A stretch of 64,000 bases of DNA, taken from assembly GCA_905220665.1 (NCBI GenBank), contig CAJNAR010000152.1, positions 558,001 to 622,000 of the forward strand, in the 5' to 3' direction. The notes beneath the pieces were generated by a model. That model was given only the letters and a program-made list of their open reading frames with translations, was not told the origin of the DNA and ran no database searches. Source of the stretch: Albugo candida (lineage: Eukaryota; Oomycota; Peronosporomycetes; Albuginales; Albuginaceae). Both the position numbers and the translations under genes were made by a program. This document shows positions 1 through 10,019 of this stretch, piece after piece. Position 1 is the first letter of the stretch, and the number at the start of each line of letters is the position of its first letter.

Positions 1-1191
1 TTGAAGTTTTGTGTAGACTTTTCCAATCAACGTCGGGCATCGAGGATGATGCACAATATTCAATATGACAATATTGAGATTTCTGAACGCTTCTTGCAGA
101 GGAGGAGATACCATATAACGGATGCGCAACAATTGCCAGTACAGTATAACTAGAAGAAAATTGCGAGTAGGAGTCAGGAGTTCAAGACCCAAGACTATAC
201 CAATAGCAACATCAATGCTTGCGGCAACAATGGGGACACGATGATATACTTTTGCCCACTTGGATTCGCTGGAGAGAGTTGCAAAAGTCGGGTCGCTGAT
301 GAGAAATCCACATACTGGTATTACTGCTTGCTTATTCATCGTTTGAATGAGCGCTGTATTTGCGAGCCCGAGGACTTTGAATAATGAGGCCAAATATGCT
401 GCGACATGGACCACTTCGATGAGAAGGATAGGAATCATGGCGAGTGTGTAGGTTGAAGACATCCAAAAGACGAGACAATGGCATAGCGACTGCGTTGTGG
501 GGTCCATCAGAATACGTTGTGCGTACGCCAAGTTGAGTTTAGGTATCCCATTCGTATACGCCAGATAACTCACATAATTAAGCAATGCCACCTTGTAAAA
601 ATTTCCGTACGCAATATGAGAAGGAATTCCGATAGGCAAACAGTACATTATAAAATTGAGTATCATCAAGTTCCGCAGTAGAAATTGAAATGTTTGAAAT
701 CGTGCTTTCGCATCGCAAAATAGAAACGATCTCAGTGTTGGTACAGTACTGCTAGGTTTTGTGAACGAGTTAGAAGCAGAAGTGTGTTTGCCAGTGGAGA
801 GATTTTGTTCGACCATTTGCAATCCTTCCAGCAAAGCTACATTGCTGGAGTCCACTTTGAGACCATCTTGATACGTCCGATATGCTTCAGGGTATCGGCC
901 TAACTGAAAGAGAGCTGCACCTTTTCTTGAGTAGCCCTTTGGCCAATCTGGATTCAGTGCGATACACTTCTCAGCGTCTTTCAAAGCTTTCAACCCATCA
1001 TTGATTTTCAAGTAGCATGCTGATCGGTTACTATAGTACACGTACAATTTGCTTGGACCAGTTATTGAGCCTCCCTTCAATTCTTCTCGTTCATAAATAG
1101 CAATCGCTTCATCAAAGGATGCAATTGCATCGCGATAGGAACCAGCTGAAAAAGCTTTGTTTCCACGATTTTTTGCTTGCTCCCACGCCAT
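1..1191 (-). CDS. TPR protein fused to a TMEM33/Pom33-like membrane domain (partial, runs off window)
   Basis: The reading frame is open from an ATG at 1191 to base 1 (397 codons) with no stop, so the 3' end lies outside the window. Residues about 1-125 form three TPR units of the HOP/STI1 kind, with motifs such as YSNRSACYLK and ALNPDWPKGYSRKGAAL; such TPRs usually bind chaperone C-terminal tails. After a short Ser/Thr-rich linker, residues about 165-397 are hydrophobic with several membrane spans. The order and spacing (FQFLLRNLMILNF, YCLPIGIPSHIAYGN, a late LLRIRYMVS stretch) resemble TMEM33/Pom33/Kr-h2, an ER and nuclear-envelope family involved in ER tubules and nuclear pores. Known family members are about 250 residues without TPRs, so this looks like a fusion. 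The membrane assignment is from pattern memory only. The gene is divergent from the CSC1 gene at 1639. Confidence 0.72.
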   Translation of the reverse strand, partial: MAWEQAKNRGNKAFSAGSYRDAIASFDEAIAIYEREELKGGSITGPSKLYVYYSNRSACYLKINDGLKALKDAEKCIALNPDWPKGYSRKGAALFQLGRYPEAYRTYQDGLKVDSSNVALLEGLQMVEQNLSTGKHTSASNSFTKPSSTVPTLRSFLFCDAKARFQTFQFLLRNLMILNFIMYCLPIGIPSHIAYGNFYKVALLNYVSYLAYTNGIPKLNLAYAQRILMDPTTQSLCHCLVFWMSSTYTLAMIPILLIEVVHVAAYLASLFKVLGLANTALIQTMNKQAVIPVCGFLISDPTFATLSSESKWAKVYHRVPIVAASIDVAIGIVLGLELLTPTRNFLLVILYWQLLRIRYMVSPPLQEAFRNLNIVILNIVHHPRCPTLIGKVYTKLQ

Positions 1192-1638
1192 AATGAGTGG
1201 TGAGAAAATGCCCTAAAATAACGTGTGTGTATGGATTGGTTGATAAAGATTTCTTCACTATTGTGGTATGGTCATTTTATGGAAACCTCGCTAATGTGAT
1301 GGTGCCAACGCTTCAGACGATGCAGTCGTCATTGACACTGACTTTCAAAGCAGATAATAGCGACCCTCTCTATCGTTGCTCTAATAATACATCGATCCAA
1401 CTATAGTATCACAAAATGCGATTTAGTGTAACCAAACGTAACAAAGTGAATACTTTTAACATTGATGGAATAGGGGCACTCGGTCATGTAATGTCCGTAC
1501 TTATACCAAACGGTTCCCAATACAATTAGTCAAATTGCTTTGGGCAAAATCCAGCAGACGGAACGGAAGTCCTATTTTTACTTGCCGGCCTTTCCCACTA
1601 TCTTCACAGCCAATCGAACAGTACACAAGTCGAGTGAA
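1192..1638. promoter_or_regulatory. Divergent intergenic region between the TPR/TMEM33-like gene and CSC1-like A
   Basis: About 450 bp without a convincing gene. A 69-codon plus-strand frame at 1197-1406 begins at GTG and has no recognisable features. The region must hold promoter and 5' UTR elements for both flanking divergent genes; I see no clear conserved element in it. Confidence 0.35.
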
Positions 1639-4017
1639 ATGTCTGCTACCGACGAGAATGTCGAGGACTTGACGCCTTCACGTACACTAGTGAACGGTAT
1701 TCGGATTTATTTTTCAGTCGCTCTTGTCGGATGGCTTGCTTTCGAAATAGCGCGCAAGAGAATGCTTCGGACTTACTACTGTCGGGATTACTCGGCAGAA
1801 TGGAAGCATTCTCTGATCGGCACATTGCAGCAGCAACGATGGTTCACATGGTTGTACTCGCTCTATATGGTCAAGGATGACTGGATCTTGATGAATTGTG
1901 GAATGGACGCCTTGTTCTATCTTCGATTTCTACGAATGTGTCAGAAAATTGCGATGTGCGGAATGTTGCTGTCAGGGATGCTATTTCCTCTTTACCACTA
2001 TGCTGCTTCTGATTCTGCGGATACCTTGTACAAGCTTACACTATCTCATTTGGTCAGCACCTCTGGGGAATGGAGATTTTGGTTTCCTTTGCTGGCCTTG
2101 GTCGCTATGTCTTTCTTCACACTGTATTTGCTGGGCAAGGAGTACGAACAGTATGTCATTCGTCGTCACGAATTTCTCGGTAGGCAAGCGTTGCAGCAGT
2201 ACTCAGTCGTTATAACGGGCTTGCCTTCATATCTCCGACAACCACAAGTGCTTCGGAAATACATGGATGATTTATTTCCGGACTCTGTGCTTCATGTATA
2301 CATTGCTGTCGAATGCAGCCACTTGGAATTGCTTGTACGGGAACGAACTAGAATCTGCAACCAGCTTGAGCATTCGCTTGCACTCTCTGCCCACAAAAGT
2401 GATCGTGTGCTGCTTCCACTAAAAGTGAGCCGCTGTTGGAAGGGTGACTCGACGTCTGTTGATGCGATCGATCATTATCAGAGTCGACTGGATACGCTGA
2501 ATACGGCAGTGCTTAACGAAGCTCGCCGCATATCGAAATTCGAGGATTCGGGACCAACACAAGATTTTCAGATCGGACCCATAACATCAGCTGTTGAAGT
2601 CTTAGCATTCACTGAAAACAATGAGTATCAAGCTCTACACTCACCGAGCGATAACGATTCGAAACTGAAACGCAAGGAAAAATCTGGCATCAGTACTGAA
2701 ATGCTGCATGATGATAGCAGTGTAAGTAATCCAGTCGATGGGATGCTGGGATGTGCTTTTGTTACTTTTAATAACTTGCGAGCAACACAGGCGGCTCAGC
2801 AGGTGCTCCAGTGTGCCGATCCTACACACATGATAGTAGAAGAAGCACCTCCTCTTGAAGAAGTTTTGTGGCAAAATGTCGGTGTATCGCACACACAAAA
2901 ACTGACCTTCTTCATGATTTCCTTTACCCTCACTTGTGGAATTATTCTTTTTTGGACGATACCGACCTCACTAGTTGTATCATTGGCAAATGTCGATCAA
3001 TTGCAAAAAAAGTGGAAATGGCTCCGTGACGTCGTCGCCGATAATCATTGGATATCTGCAGTACTTGAACAAGTGGCTCCGCTTGTCATGGTCATCATGA
3101 GCTCTATGGCCCCAATGATTTTCGGCATACTTTCCAAACGTGAAGGTCATGCATCAGAATCGAAAGTGAACTCCTCATTGTTCAACAAACTGGTATCTTA
3201 TCAGTCATTTGTGACCTTTCTACTCCCTTTGATTGTCGACTCGCTTGTCCAGAGTATAACTACTTTTGCGAAAGATTTTGGTGCACTGGTCAACACCCTT
3301 AGTGGGACAATTCCAGTCAAATCATCTTATTATATGTCTTATGTGATCATTCAATTGGGCCTAAATATGACATTGGAGCTTTTACGTGTCGTTCCAATTG
3401 TGAAAGGGACAATCTACGACATGTTTGCGCCAAAGTTGACCGCAAAACAGCGCGAGTCTGCTTGGTTCGGTCTCCAACCTGTTCACCGCCCAGGTCCTTA
3501 CGAGATTTGTGGTCCATTGTCCGAAGTTTTCTTGGTGCTCATTTTGATTTTGGTCTTTGCTCCAATCGCTCCAATGATGTGCTACGTTTGCTTACTATAC
3601 TTTTCTCTATCGGAACTCATCAATCGCTGGTCATTTATTTGTGTATTCGATCCACGTCCACACAGCTCGGCTGATTTTTTCCCGTCTGTTTATCGCTTTT
3701 GCATCGGTGCCGTCTTGCTATCTCAGTTTGTTATGGCTGGATTGCTCGCGCTCAAAAAAGTACCGGCACCAGCGGCCGTCGCTTTGCTACTACCAATCGC
3801 AACTATAGCCTATCACATGTTCATAGCATCGCGATATGTTCGTCCAGCCAAGAACCTTCCGCTCGACAAATGTACGCTTGTAGACGCTCGACGAGCGCGC
3901 AAAATGGAAATGCTGACAAGCGTTTTGGAGGAAAGCTACAAGCAACCCGCATTGGCGGAATGTGGTCCAGTGAAGCCTGATTACAGCAACCTTGGTAGTG
4001 AGTGCAACAATGTCTGA
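1639..4017 (+). CDS. CSC1/TMEM63/OSCA-family osmosensitive calcium-permeable channel, copy A
   Basis: Single exon, 792 residues from the first in-frame ATG at 1639 (the frame is open upstream but only from a TTG). It has the CSC1/OSCA layout: an N-terminal membrane segment, the signature block around YCRDYSAEWKHS then KDDWILMNCGMDALFYLRFL, two further spans, a long cytosolic loop (about residues 205-430) with an RRM-like fold region including QQYSVVITGLPSYLR, then a cluster of spans ending in FAPIAPMMCYVCLLYF. The family forms mechanically or osmotically gated cation channels of the plasma or organelle membrane. Copies B (31984-34533) and C (35632-38028) share the same block order, for example TYDLRSEQW/KDDQIMDRCGLDTLTFFRFL. 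Copy A is the most divergent of the three in the pore region. The function is family knowledge; no channel activity can be read from the sequence. Confidence 0.88.
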   Translation: MSATDENVEDLTPSRTLVNGIRIYFSVALVGWLAFEIARKRMLRTYYCRDYSAEWKHSLIGTLQQQRWFTWLYSLYMVKDDWILMNCGMDALFYLRFLRMCQKIAMCGMLLSGMLFPLYHYAASDSADTLYKLTLSHLVSTSGEWRFWFPLLALVAMSFFTLYLLGKEYEQYVIRRHEFLGRQALQQYSVVITGLPSYLRQPQVLRKYMDDLFPDSVLHVYIAVECSHLELLVRERTRICNQLEHSLALSAHKSDRVLLPLKVSRCWKGDSTSVDAIDHYQSRLDTLNTAVLNEARRISKFEDSGPTQDFQIGPITSAVEVLAFTENNEYQALHSPSDNDSKLKRKEKSGISTEMLHDDSSVSNPVDGMLGCAFVTFNNLRATQAAQQVLQCADPTHMIVEEAPPLEEVLWQNVGVSHTQKLTFFMISFTLTCGIILFWTIPTSLVVSLANVDQLQKKWKWLRDVVADNHWISAVLEQVAPLVMVIMSSMAPMIFGILSKREGHASESKVNSSLFNKLVSYQSFVTFLLPLIVDSLVQSITTFAKDFGALVNTLSGTIPVKSSYYMSYVIIQLGLNMTLELLRVVPIVKGTIYDMFAPKLTAKQRESAWFGLQPVHRPGPYEICGPLSEVFLVLILILVFAPIAPMMCYVCLLYFSLSELINRWSFICVFDPRPHSSADFFPSVYRFCIGAVLLSQFVMAGLLALKKVPAPAAVALLLPIATIAYHMFIASRYVRPAKNLPLDKCTLVDARRARKMEMLTSVLEESYKQPALAECGPVKPDYSNLGSECNNV

Positions 4018-4037
4018 TCGCTCTCAGATCAGAGCAT

Positions 4038-4461
4038 TTAGGGGTGAGCTGCATTTGAATATATCGTAAATGTTGATTTTGGCAGAGTTTGGTTCTCCGA
4101 CTCGCTTTTTAATTCTTTGATTTCTGGCAAAAATTCACGAGATGGAGTGCGATCCATCCGATCCATTATTACTTGACTGTGAGTAAGACTTATTTCCGCA
4201 CTGCCAGATGTAATGTTGGCCTGTAACATTTTAAATTAGGTCGTACGTTATGCGGAAGATGAAAAATTAAAACTGGATTGTTTATCATTTACAAGAATGT
4301 ATGCCAGACTGCAGAGAAAATTTGCTGGAAAATTTATCCACTGGCAAAACGGCAGAAAATTAGATGCGTGTAATTTGACTCGCTCTATTTTCTCCAATTA
4401 TTGCATGTTCTCCATCCCTTCGAGTGGCAGCATCAATCCGCAATCTTAGATTTGCAACCAT
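4038..4461 (-). CDS. Candidate small spliced gene, unknown product
   Basis: The minus strand holds a 63-residue hydrophilic frame (4229-4038) that begins right after a good 3' splice signal (CTAAT branch, ttacag). Upstream, an ATG at 4461 opens a second protein-like stretch (MVANLRLRIDAATRRDG...). I could not find a set of introns that joins the two in frame, so exon boundaries are uncertain. The ATG lies only 18 bp from the kinase start on the other strand, so the two genes would share a very short divergent promoter, or one start is wrong. No domain is recognised. Confidence 0.33.
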
Positions 4462-4478
4462 TTGAACACTCGTAATAT

Positions 4479-5594
4479 ATGATAATGTCAACTGAGTATT
4501 TCGTGAAGCGATCGTTACATCTCCGCGAGAACGGCGCACAATGCGTCGATGTTGTTGGTTGCGTTACCGATCCCGACTTGCAGCTTGCAGATAAACACAC
4601 GGATGTAATTGCTAGCGAATCACTACGCCACGCAGCATTAAGAGAACTTGATGTATACCTTACAATCACCGATATAATTCTTGCCAATCCAAGCGAAGCG
4701 AAAGCGAAGGGCGCCAGTGCAATACCAAAGTTTTACGGCTATCATTTGAGTAAACACCGACTACATCTGCTCCATGAATTCTGCGAAGAGGGTGATCTTA
4801 TCACAATATCTCAGAACCACAGCTCTGTTTTTTCTGAGAACCGAACGGAAAGACATATCCGCCACACGTTTACTCAAATTTGTAAAGGCGTTAGTTTTTT
4901 GCACAATATGTGTGGAGTTGTTCATTTAGATTTGTCACTGGAGAATCTGCTACTGACCAAGGATGGGGACATTCGCATTTGTGACTTTGGCCACTCGGAA
5001 CGAACGGGAAGAAGTGCTGTGTGTGACGACGTACGAAAGGTGTGGCCGAAAAGTGTCGGCAAAAAAGCGTATGCAGCTCCGGAACTACACGAGTACGCTT
5101 CCGTGGATGGGGAGAAGGCAGATTCATGGTCTTTGGGGGTCATATTATACATGTTGGCGACCAGGGTTTCCTTACTCCAAGTTGCGACAGTAGAAGATTT
5201 AACCTTCTGTCAACTAATCAAGTATGGTAGCATAGTTGCGCTGAAAAAAACTGGGCATCTAGACGCCACCTCACCGCAACTTTTAGATCTTCTAGCGAAT
5301 CTCTTGGTCATTGACCCCACAAAGAGGATGAGTGTGGATTCAGCGCTTAGACACCCTTGGATGGTATCGAACAATGCAGTACGATCGAATTTAAGGACTT
5401 CGGCACGCAGGCGACTCTCATCGTCATCATCCTTTCAGCCTCGATGCGGGTTGCGATTTGCGCAAATTTGTGAAGGAAAGAGATCACGAAAACTTCGGAG
5501 CTTTTCGGAGAGTAATGAAGTTACACCAATAGCAAAGAGGGATCGTCCTTCCGATATAACTCGTTACTCTTACGGAACCGTATTGTGTGGTTAA
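4479..5594 (+). CDS. Protein kinase-like protein with HLDLSLEN catalytic loop and degenerate N-lobe
   Basis: Single exon, 371 residues. The C-lobe is intact: catalytic loop VVHLDLSLENLL (residues about 146-157) with the Asp base and the metal-binding Asn, ICDFGHSE as the DFG motif, KAYAAPELHEY as the APE motif, then DSWSLGVILYML and a final helix HPWM. In the catalytic loop the usual Lys two positions after the Asp is Ser; HxDxSxEN loops occur in stramenopile and alveolate kinases (family knowledge). In the N-lobe I see neither a glycine-rich loop nor a VAIK-type lysine, so it is either a degenerate kinase or lacks an upstream exon. The basic, Ser-rich tail after residue 300 (TSARRRLSSSSSFQPR) is probably disordered. 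Substrate unknown. Confidence 0.78.
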   Translation: MIMSTEYFVKRSLHLRENGAQCVDVVGCVTDPDLQLADKHTDVIASESLRHAALRELDVYLTITDIILANPSEAKAKGASAIPKFYGYHLSKHRLHLLHEFCEEGDLITISQNHSSVFSENRTERHIRHTFTQICKGVSFLHNMCGVVHLDLSLENLLLTKDGDIRICDFGHSERTGRSAVCDDVRKVWPKSVGKKAYAAPELHEYASVDGEKADSWSLGVILYMLATRVSLLQVATVEDLTFCQLIKYGSIVALKKTGHLDATSPQLLDLLANLLVIDPTKRMSVDSALRHPWMVSNNAVRSNLRTSARRRLSSSSSFQPRCGLRFAQICEGKRSRKLRSFSESNEVTPIAKRDRPSDITRYSYGTVLCG

Positions 5595-5734
5595 AATTGT
5601 GTCTCATCAGCAGCACCTCCAAAGAGTAAAGGGATGATGCAGTTGGATGCTTCTACACGTTTGATCATCACAATATGCCTTCTTGGAAAGCAAGAAAGGA
5701 TGAAATGAGATGCACGTTTCCGGCTTTGCGCATA

Positions 5735-6122
5735 CTAGCTTTCACTCATCCATGAGAAGTCGCAGCTTATGTATTTACAATCGCGAATACCAACACGGCT
5801 GTCGGGTATCAGAGCGTTAATGCTCAGACGGATAAGCGATCTTTGAATATAAACTTTTCCGACTTTATTGCTACAGGCTTTGTGCTTCTCTAAGAGTATA
5901 CAATGAGGAACCGGCATCGGTAATCTCATTGCCGATATGTCCCATTCCTTCAGCGAAAATGACTGCGTTAAGCTCGTGCTACTGGCCTGCCTTAGACACC
6001 ACAGTAGTGACACTAACGCACTTACCTTCAACATTACGTTCAGTCGATCACCAGCAGTCAGATATTTGAGCAAGATGAATAGAGATAATTCCAGCGGAAT
6101 GAGTTGAAGAAAATCAGCAGTT
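5735..6122 (-). CDS. Unresolved minus-strand exons, possible F-box remnant
   Basis: A minus-strand frame of about 112 codons ends at 5735. Upstream of a GTAAGT donor at 6027-6022 it reads FLQLIPLELSLFILLKYL, which resembles the start of an F-box, but a stop precedes it and no ATG or acceptor starts it cleanly. The donor can pair with an acceptor giving only a 39-nt intron. This may be a truncated F-box gene, the 3' part of the gene at 6230-6573, or non-coding sequence. Confidence 0.25.
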
Positions 6123-6229
6123 TAATGACGTCTTAGTCAACTATCAGGTAGTGATCCCGAAAAATGTCCAGCTGTTGCTCAGCCAATAGCAAAATTTCTG
6201 TCTCCTGACGCGACAGTAGGACCCGCACG

Positions 6230-6573
6230 CTACACCGCAAAAATCTGTCCATTCGGATTCACAGTCTGTTCTATTTTTCGTGGATTTGATTTGCTTCCAA
6301 CCTGATTACTTCTTACGATAAGAAATTTGGGCTGTTCAAGTTCCCACAAGCGTGCCGCATTGATAATGAATTGTCGACGCACTTCACGCTTCTAATTTGG
6401 CCGTTTCATTTGAGTTTCATGAGGTCATGGAAGCCTGAGAGTAAGGGTTATCTGGTTTGGTTAGCAGTCGTGCCTCGAAATACTGCTGGCAACTGTATGA
6501 GTGAGGGTTTGTATGTAGAAGGTTTTTCATCGTTCCAGAACGATGGATTGTCAGTGAAGGGTGCACAAGTCAT
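6230..6573 (-). CDS. Small spliced protein, unknown function
   Basis: Exon 1 at 6573-6484 begins MTCAPFTDNPSFWNDEKP and ends at a GT. Exon 2 starts after aaattag at 6391 (KREVRRQFIINAARLWELEQ) and stops at 6230, giving about 83 residues with a 92-nt intron. A GTAAGA donor inside exon 2 (at 6316) could instead splice to further coding-like sequence downstream (ILLLAEQQLDIFRDHY), so the 3' end is open to revision. Basic, helix-rich; no domain recognised. The 102-codon plus-strand frame over the same bases starts at TTG and is treated as its shadow. Confidence 0.42.
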
Positions 6574-6863
6574 CAGGAGGGTGTACTCTAACGGTATGAA
6601 ATTTGGCAAAGAGAATCAGTTCCTGCGATACTTGATAGTTCGGAAAAAAGGCAGACAGATACTCAGGTTGTCAATATAGCGAAATAAGTGATTCTGGAGG
6701 ACATTTAGAGAAAATTTTGAAAAGAAGAAGAACATGAGCAATGAGGTATCCAAATACGATGGTTATAACGGTTTGATTAGTAAATTCTCCTCTTTCTGTG
6801 GGGCCAACTGCAATAGCAATCTTATTAATTCTGCTGCCATTCTGCGCAGATTTCAAGCAATAT

Positions 6864-8657
6864 ATGTCATCTCCCACTGTCTCGTCGTGTTTCGACGAAT
6901 TTGAAACTCAGAAAGACCAAATTCTGAGTCGCTCGGTGCAGAGCGATAAAGCCGCCTTATGTAATGTCGCTGATGAAAAGCATCAGCAATTAGATTTTCT
7001 CACAGATTTAGTGGAGGAAAAAGATAACGTGGGTAACGTTTCATGCTATGAGAACAATAAATGAACTCAGCAGGTTTATGAGCACAGGAATTATGTCAAG
7101 CAGCCGCATACGGCCTCGATTTATTGCAGAGAAACGAAGATTTACAAGTACAGATGGCCTCCATGAGAATCCAGCACGAAACGGAAATGCATGATATCAT
7201 TGTATCTCAAGAAAGGCTTCATCGTCGCTATGAGGACGCATTGACAGAAAGGAAGCAGTGGAAAGCACGGTACTGTCAGGCACAAGAAGAGTTAGAATTC
7301 GTCGAAGAGAAACTAGAACAAATAAGTGCAGTATGTGAGGCTAATCACATTAAACGAGAACGGTAAGGCAACCTCAGCATTTCATTTGTTCATGCCATGA
7401 AAGCAGTATCACATTTGTAGTCATAATTTGCTGATGCGAGAAGCCAGAGGGAGAATTCAGGAATTAGAAGTAAAACTTTTGCAGATCGAGAGGCAAGACA
7501 ATTCAATGCCTCAGACTGAGATTCACTCGAGCGTCGTGAGAGAAAACTCTGCGCAGGAGCAATACTCCCAAATGATGCTTCAACGCTTGCAAGATGAAAA
7601 TGCGCGATTACGACTAGCAAATTCGAAATTGTTTTCAGCGAAGACAACGCTGGAAATGTCTCAAGCAATTCATGATAACATGTGTAAGAAGTTGAAAGAC
7701 GCGAATGAAGCTCTTCGCGCCGAAGTTGACGAATTAAGATGCCAGGATCAGGAAAGAATGCAAGCATTCCAGTCCGTAACGTCCAAGTGCATCAGATTAG
7801 AGCGTGAAATTGGATTATTGGACCACATCTCCAACATGTCATTGGAAGTACTGCACGTAGATTATCGGGAACCAGGGGTGACTATGGAAAATATATTGCG
7901 TGAAAAACGAAGCTCTTGTAGCGCTGAAGATTCTTGCCCTACATCATCATGTGGAAAAGCTGGGCAGACATGTGCGACAAGCCACGTAAAAGTGTTGAAT
8001 CAAGATCAAGCGCATGCAATCGTAACGAGCATGTCACTCGTGGAGGGTCCCTGTAACCATCGAATCAGTGAAGGTCAACTCAGTTCGGTTCTATACAATC
8101 TGCTCAACTCCAGTGCAGCAAGTGAGCCCAAAAATACTATCCGAGATAAGAAAATCAATTCACAAATGCTGGCAACGCATGAAAAGTTATATCACTACTT
8201 TCATCTGACGGCTCAAAGTATCATTCACGAGGGATCGTCTCATGATAAGCTTTTCCCGTCTTCGAGCCGATTTGCGATCGATCAATGGTATCGTGAAGTC
8301 GTCACCAAAGATATCTCATTCCTGCTATGGCACCCTTGGCTCAGTAAACGAATCGCTCATTTGAGAGCAGCCTTTCAAGATTCTACGGTATCGAAATGTC
8401 AAGTCAAGTCAAAATCATTCAGTTTCTTGCGTCGTTTGCATTGGCGTTCCAATCCGCAGACTCTCGACGACAGCAGTAGCATAATGCACAATCGAAGGCA
8501 AGTCAGTCGGCCTTCTTGTCATCCCTCTTTGGTGTCAAAAGCGATTCAAGCACAATCACAGTCGGCAGCGTTGTTATTTTTCCAGAAGAGATTACCTCAA
8601 AAAAAGAAAAGGTCAAGTACGAATCGATCACAGCCTAAAAATAAAGCTGGCTTGTAA
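6864..8657 (+). CDS. Coiled-coil protein with dynein-adaptor CC1-like box (copy A)
   Basis: Three exons predicted: 6864-7028, 7088-7362 and 7421-8657, with introns of 59 and 58 nt, giving 558 residues. Exon 2 opens with QAAAYGLDLLQRNEDLQ, which fits the AAxxG(x)xLL(E/Q)xN pattern of the CC1 box that binds dynein light intermediate chain in BICD, Spindly and related adaptors. It is followed by about 200 residues of heptad-like coiled coil (MASMRIQHETEMHDIIV to RLEREIGLLDHI). The C-terminal 270 residues are low in heptads and basic at the end (PQKKKRSSTNRSQPK), possibly a cargo or membrane-binding tail. Unlike copies B and C it lacks their common C-terminal domain. A role as a microtubule-motor adaptor is inferred from the motif alone. 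Confidence 0.68.
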
Positions 8658-8721
8658 TCGAATGAGATCAGCTCGATTTGATCCATGTACATCATGGCTG
8701 CATGATTATAGCATTTTCGAT

Positions 8722-9926
8722 TTATATCGGAAGCAACAAATGAGATAATGGAATGGAAACAATCAGAGATGCCCCGAGGATAATCGTCAGACGTGCCAGA
8801 TTGTCGGGTATATCTCGAAGTTTCTCGTGGCGAAAGGCTTCGGTGATTTCTTTCAGTTTAGGCATCAGAAAAAGCAATCCAAAGTTGGTAAGGTACCCGC
8901 ACATCAAACTGCTCAAAAACAAAAGTCCCATGGCGGACGCGATGAAGAGGATGCATACACGGAAAGTACGCTCAAATCCCATAGCTTTTGCAAGTGACTC
9001 GTTCGATTTGGCAAGCTTTTCTGAAATGGGTGCGTCACACGCGCTCTGAGCAAGCTAATATAATATTAGCACGGACGCTCAACTTTGATTTAAGTGAAGA
9101 ATTGAAGTGCTTACCTCAAATGCTATAGTGTACATAAAAACAATACACCCATAAACACCAACAATGAAAGGAACTTTATAGATCAAAAAGTAGGAGGTCG
9201 CAGCCATAGTAAATGGTCCAATCAACAATGCAGCTGCAATTTCTGTGAATCCAGTCCACCATCGTACCTTTTTGGACATTGCCGCACAATAGAAAACGAT
9301 TGCCGAGAGCACGCAGGGTAAGACTGCCGCTTGCAATCGCTTCGTCCATGCGACATGCGATTTTTTCGAAATACTTGACCATTGACTCCCCACTGCTATA
9401 ATAACCACCAACCCGTACAGTAAACAAGCCCAACGACGAATTTGTGTCGATGATAGTAGACTAAACATTGGGGCGGTTAAGCATACAAACTAGAATAGTA
9501 GTGTGAGGATTGACCGTACTTGAGCACAACTTTAGGAGGTTCTGCATTCTGGGCTGAATCACTACGCTTGATTGTCATTCCGTGATACAGTTGCCGCATC
9601 AGTTTTGTATTGCCATTCGACGCATAAAGGTTGTGGATACTCTGGGTCGATATAGCCAGCGCTATAACACTCAAAGACTGGAGGGTAAGAATCCAGCGAG
9701 AATCTACAAGGATTCGATACTAGGCATGAAATTTCATTCCACTGGTCGCCACTGACCGACAGATAACCGATGCACCAGAATTATCGTTAGCAGAACAGGA
9801 AGTAGGGAAATGTACCAGTTCTCGGGCTGCACGGCAATACGCTTATAAAAACATAGTGAGAGGTGATGGAGAACCATCCTGGCGCGATGTGTGTGTACAT
9901 ACCAAGCTCTTTTGATATGCAGACAT
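8722..9926 (-). CDS. Polytopic membrane protein, unknown family
   Basis: Five exons predicted: 9926-9903, 9841-9757, 9703-9520, 9460-9115, 9054-8722, with introns of 53-61 nt and all phases consistent, giving 323 residues. It has about eight to nine hydrophobic spans (for example YISLLPVLLTIILVH, IRRWACLLYGLVVIIAVG, VLPCVLSAIVFYCAAM, LTIILGASLIVSIPLS). I see no DxxD prenyltransferase motif and no other catalytic signature, so I make no functional call. It is convergent with the CC1-box gene A and lies upstream of the transporter gene on the same strand. Confidence 0.68.
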
Positions 9927-10019
9927 GAAAGGCCCTGACACAATTAACTCTCAATATTATCAATCAATTTCTGTGAGTAAAACGTCACTTTTATGTGGTG
10001 CATAATCACTCGACTTTCA

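Noticed and set aside
1540..1638. N-terminal extension of channel A
   Set aside because: Begins at TTG; the first ATG is at 1639 and matches the start context of copy B (MSATDEN / MSDTQAD).
6371..6679. 102-codon plus-strand frame
   Set aside because: Starts at TTG and lies opposite minus-strand exons with better start and splice signals (MTCAPFTDNP..., KREVRRQF...).
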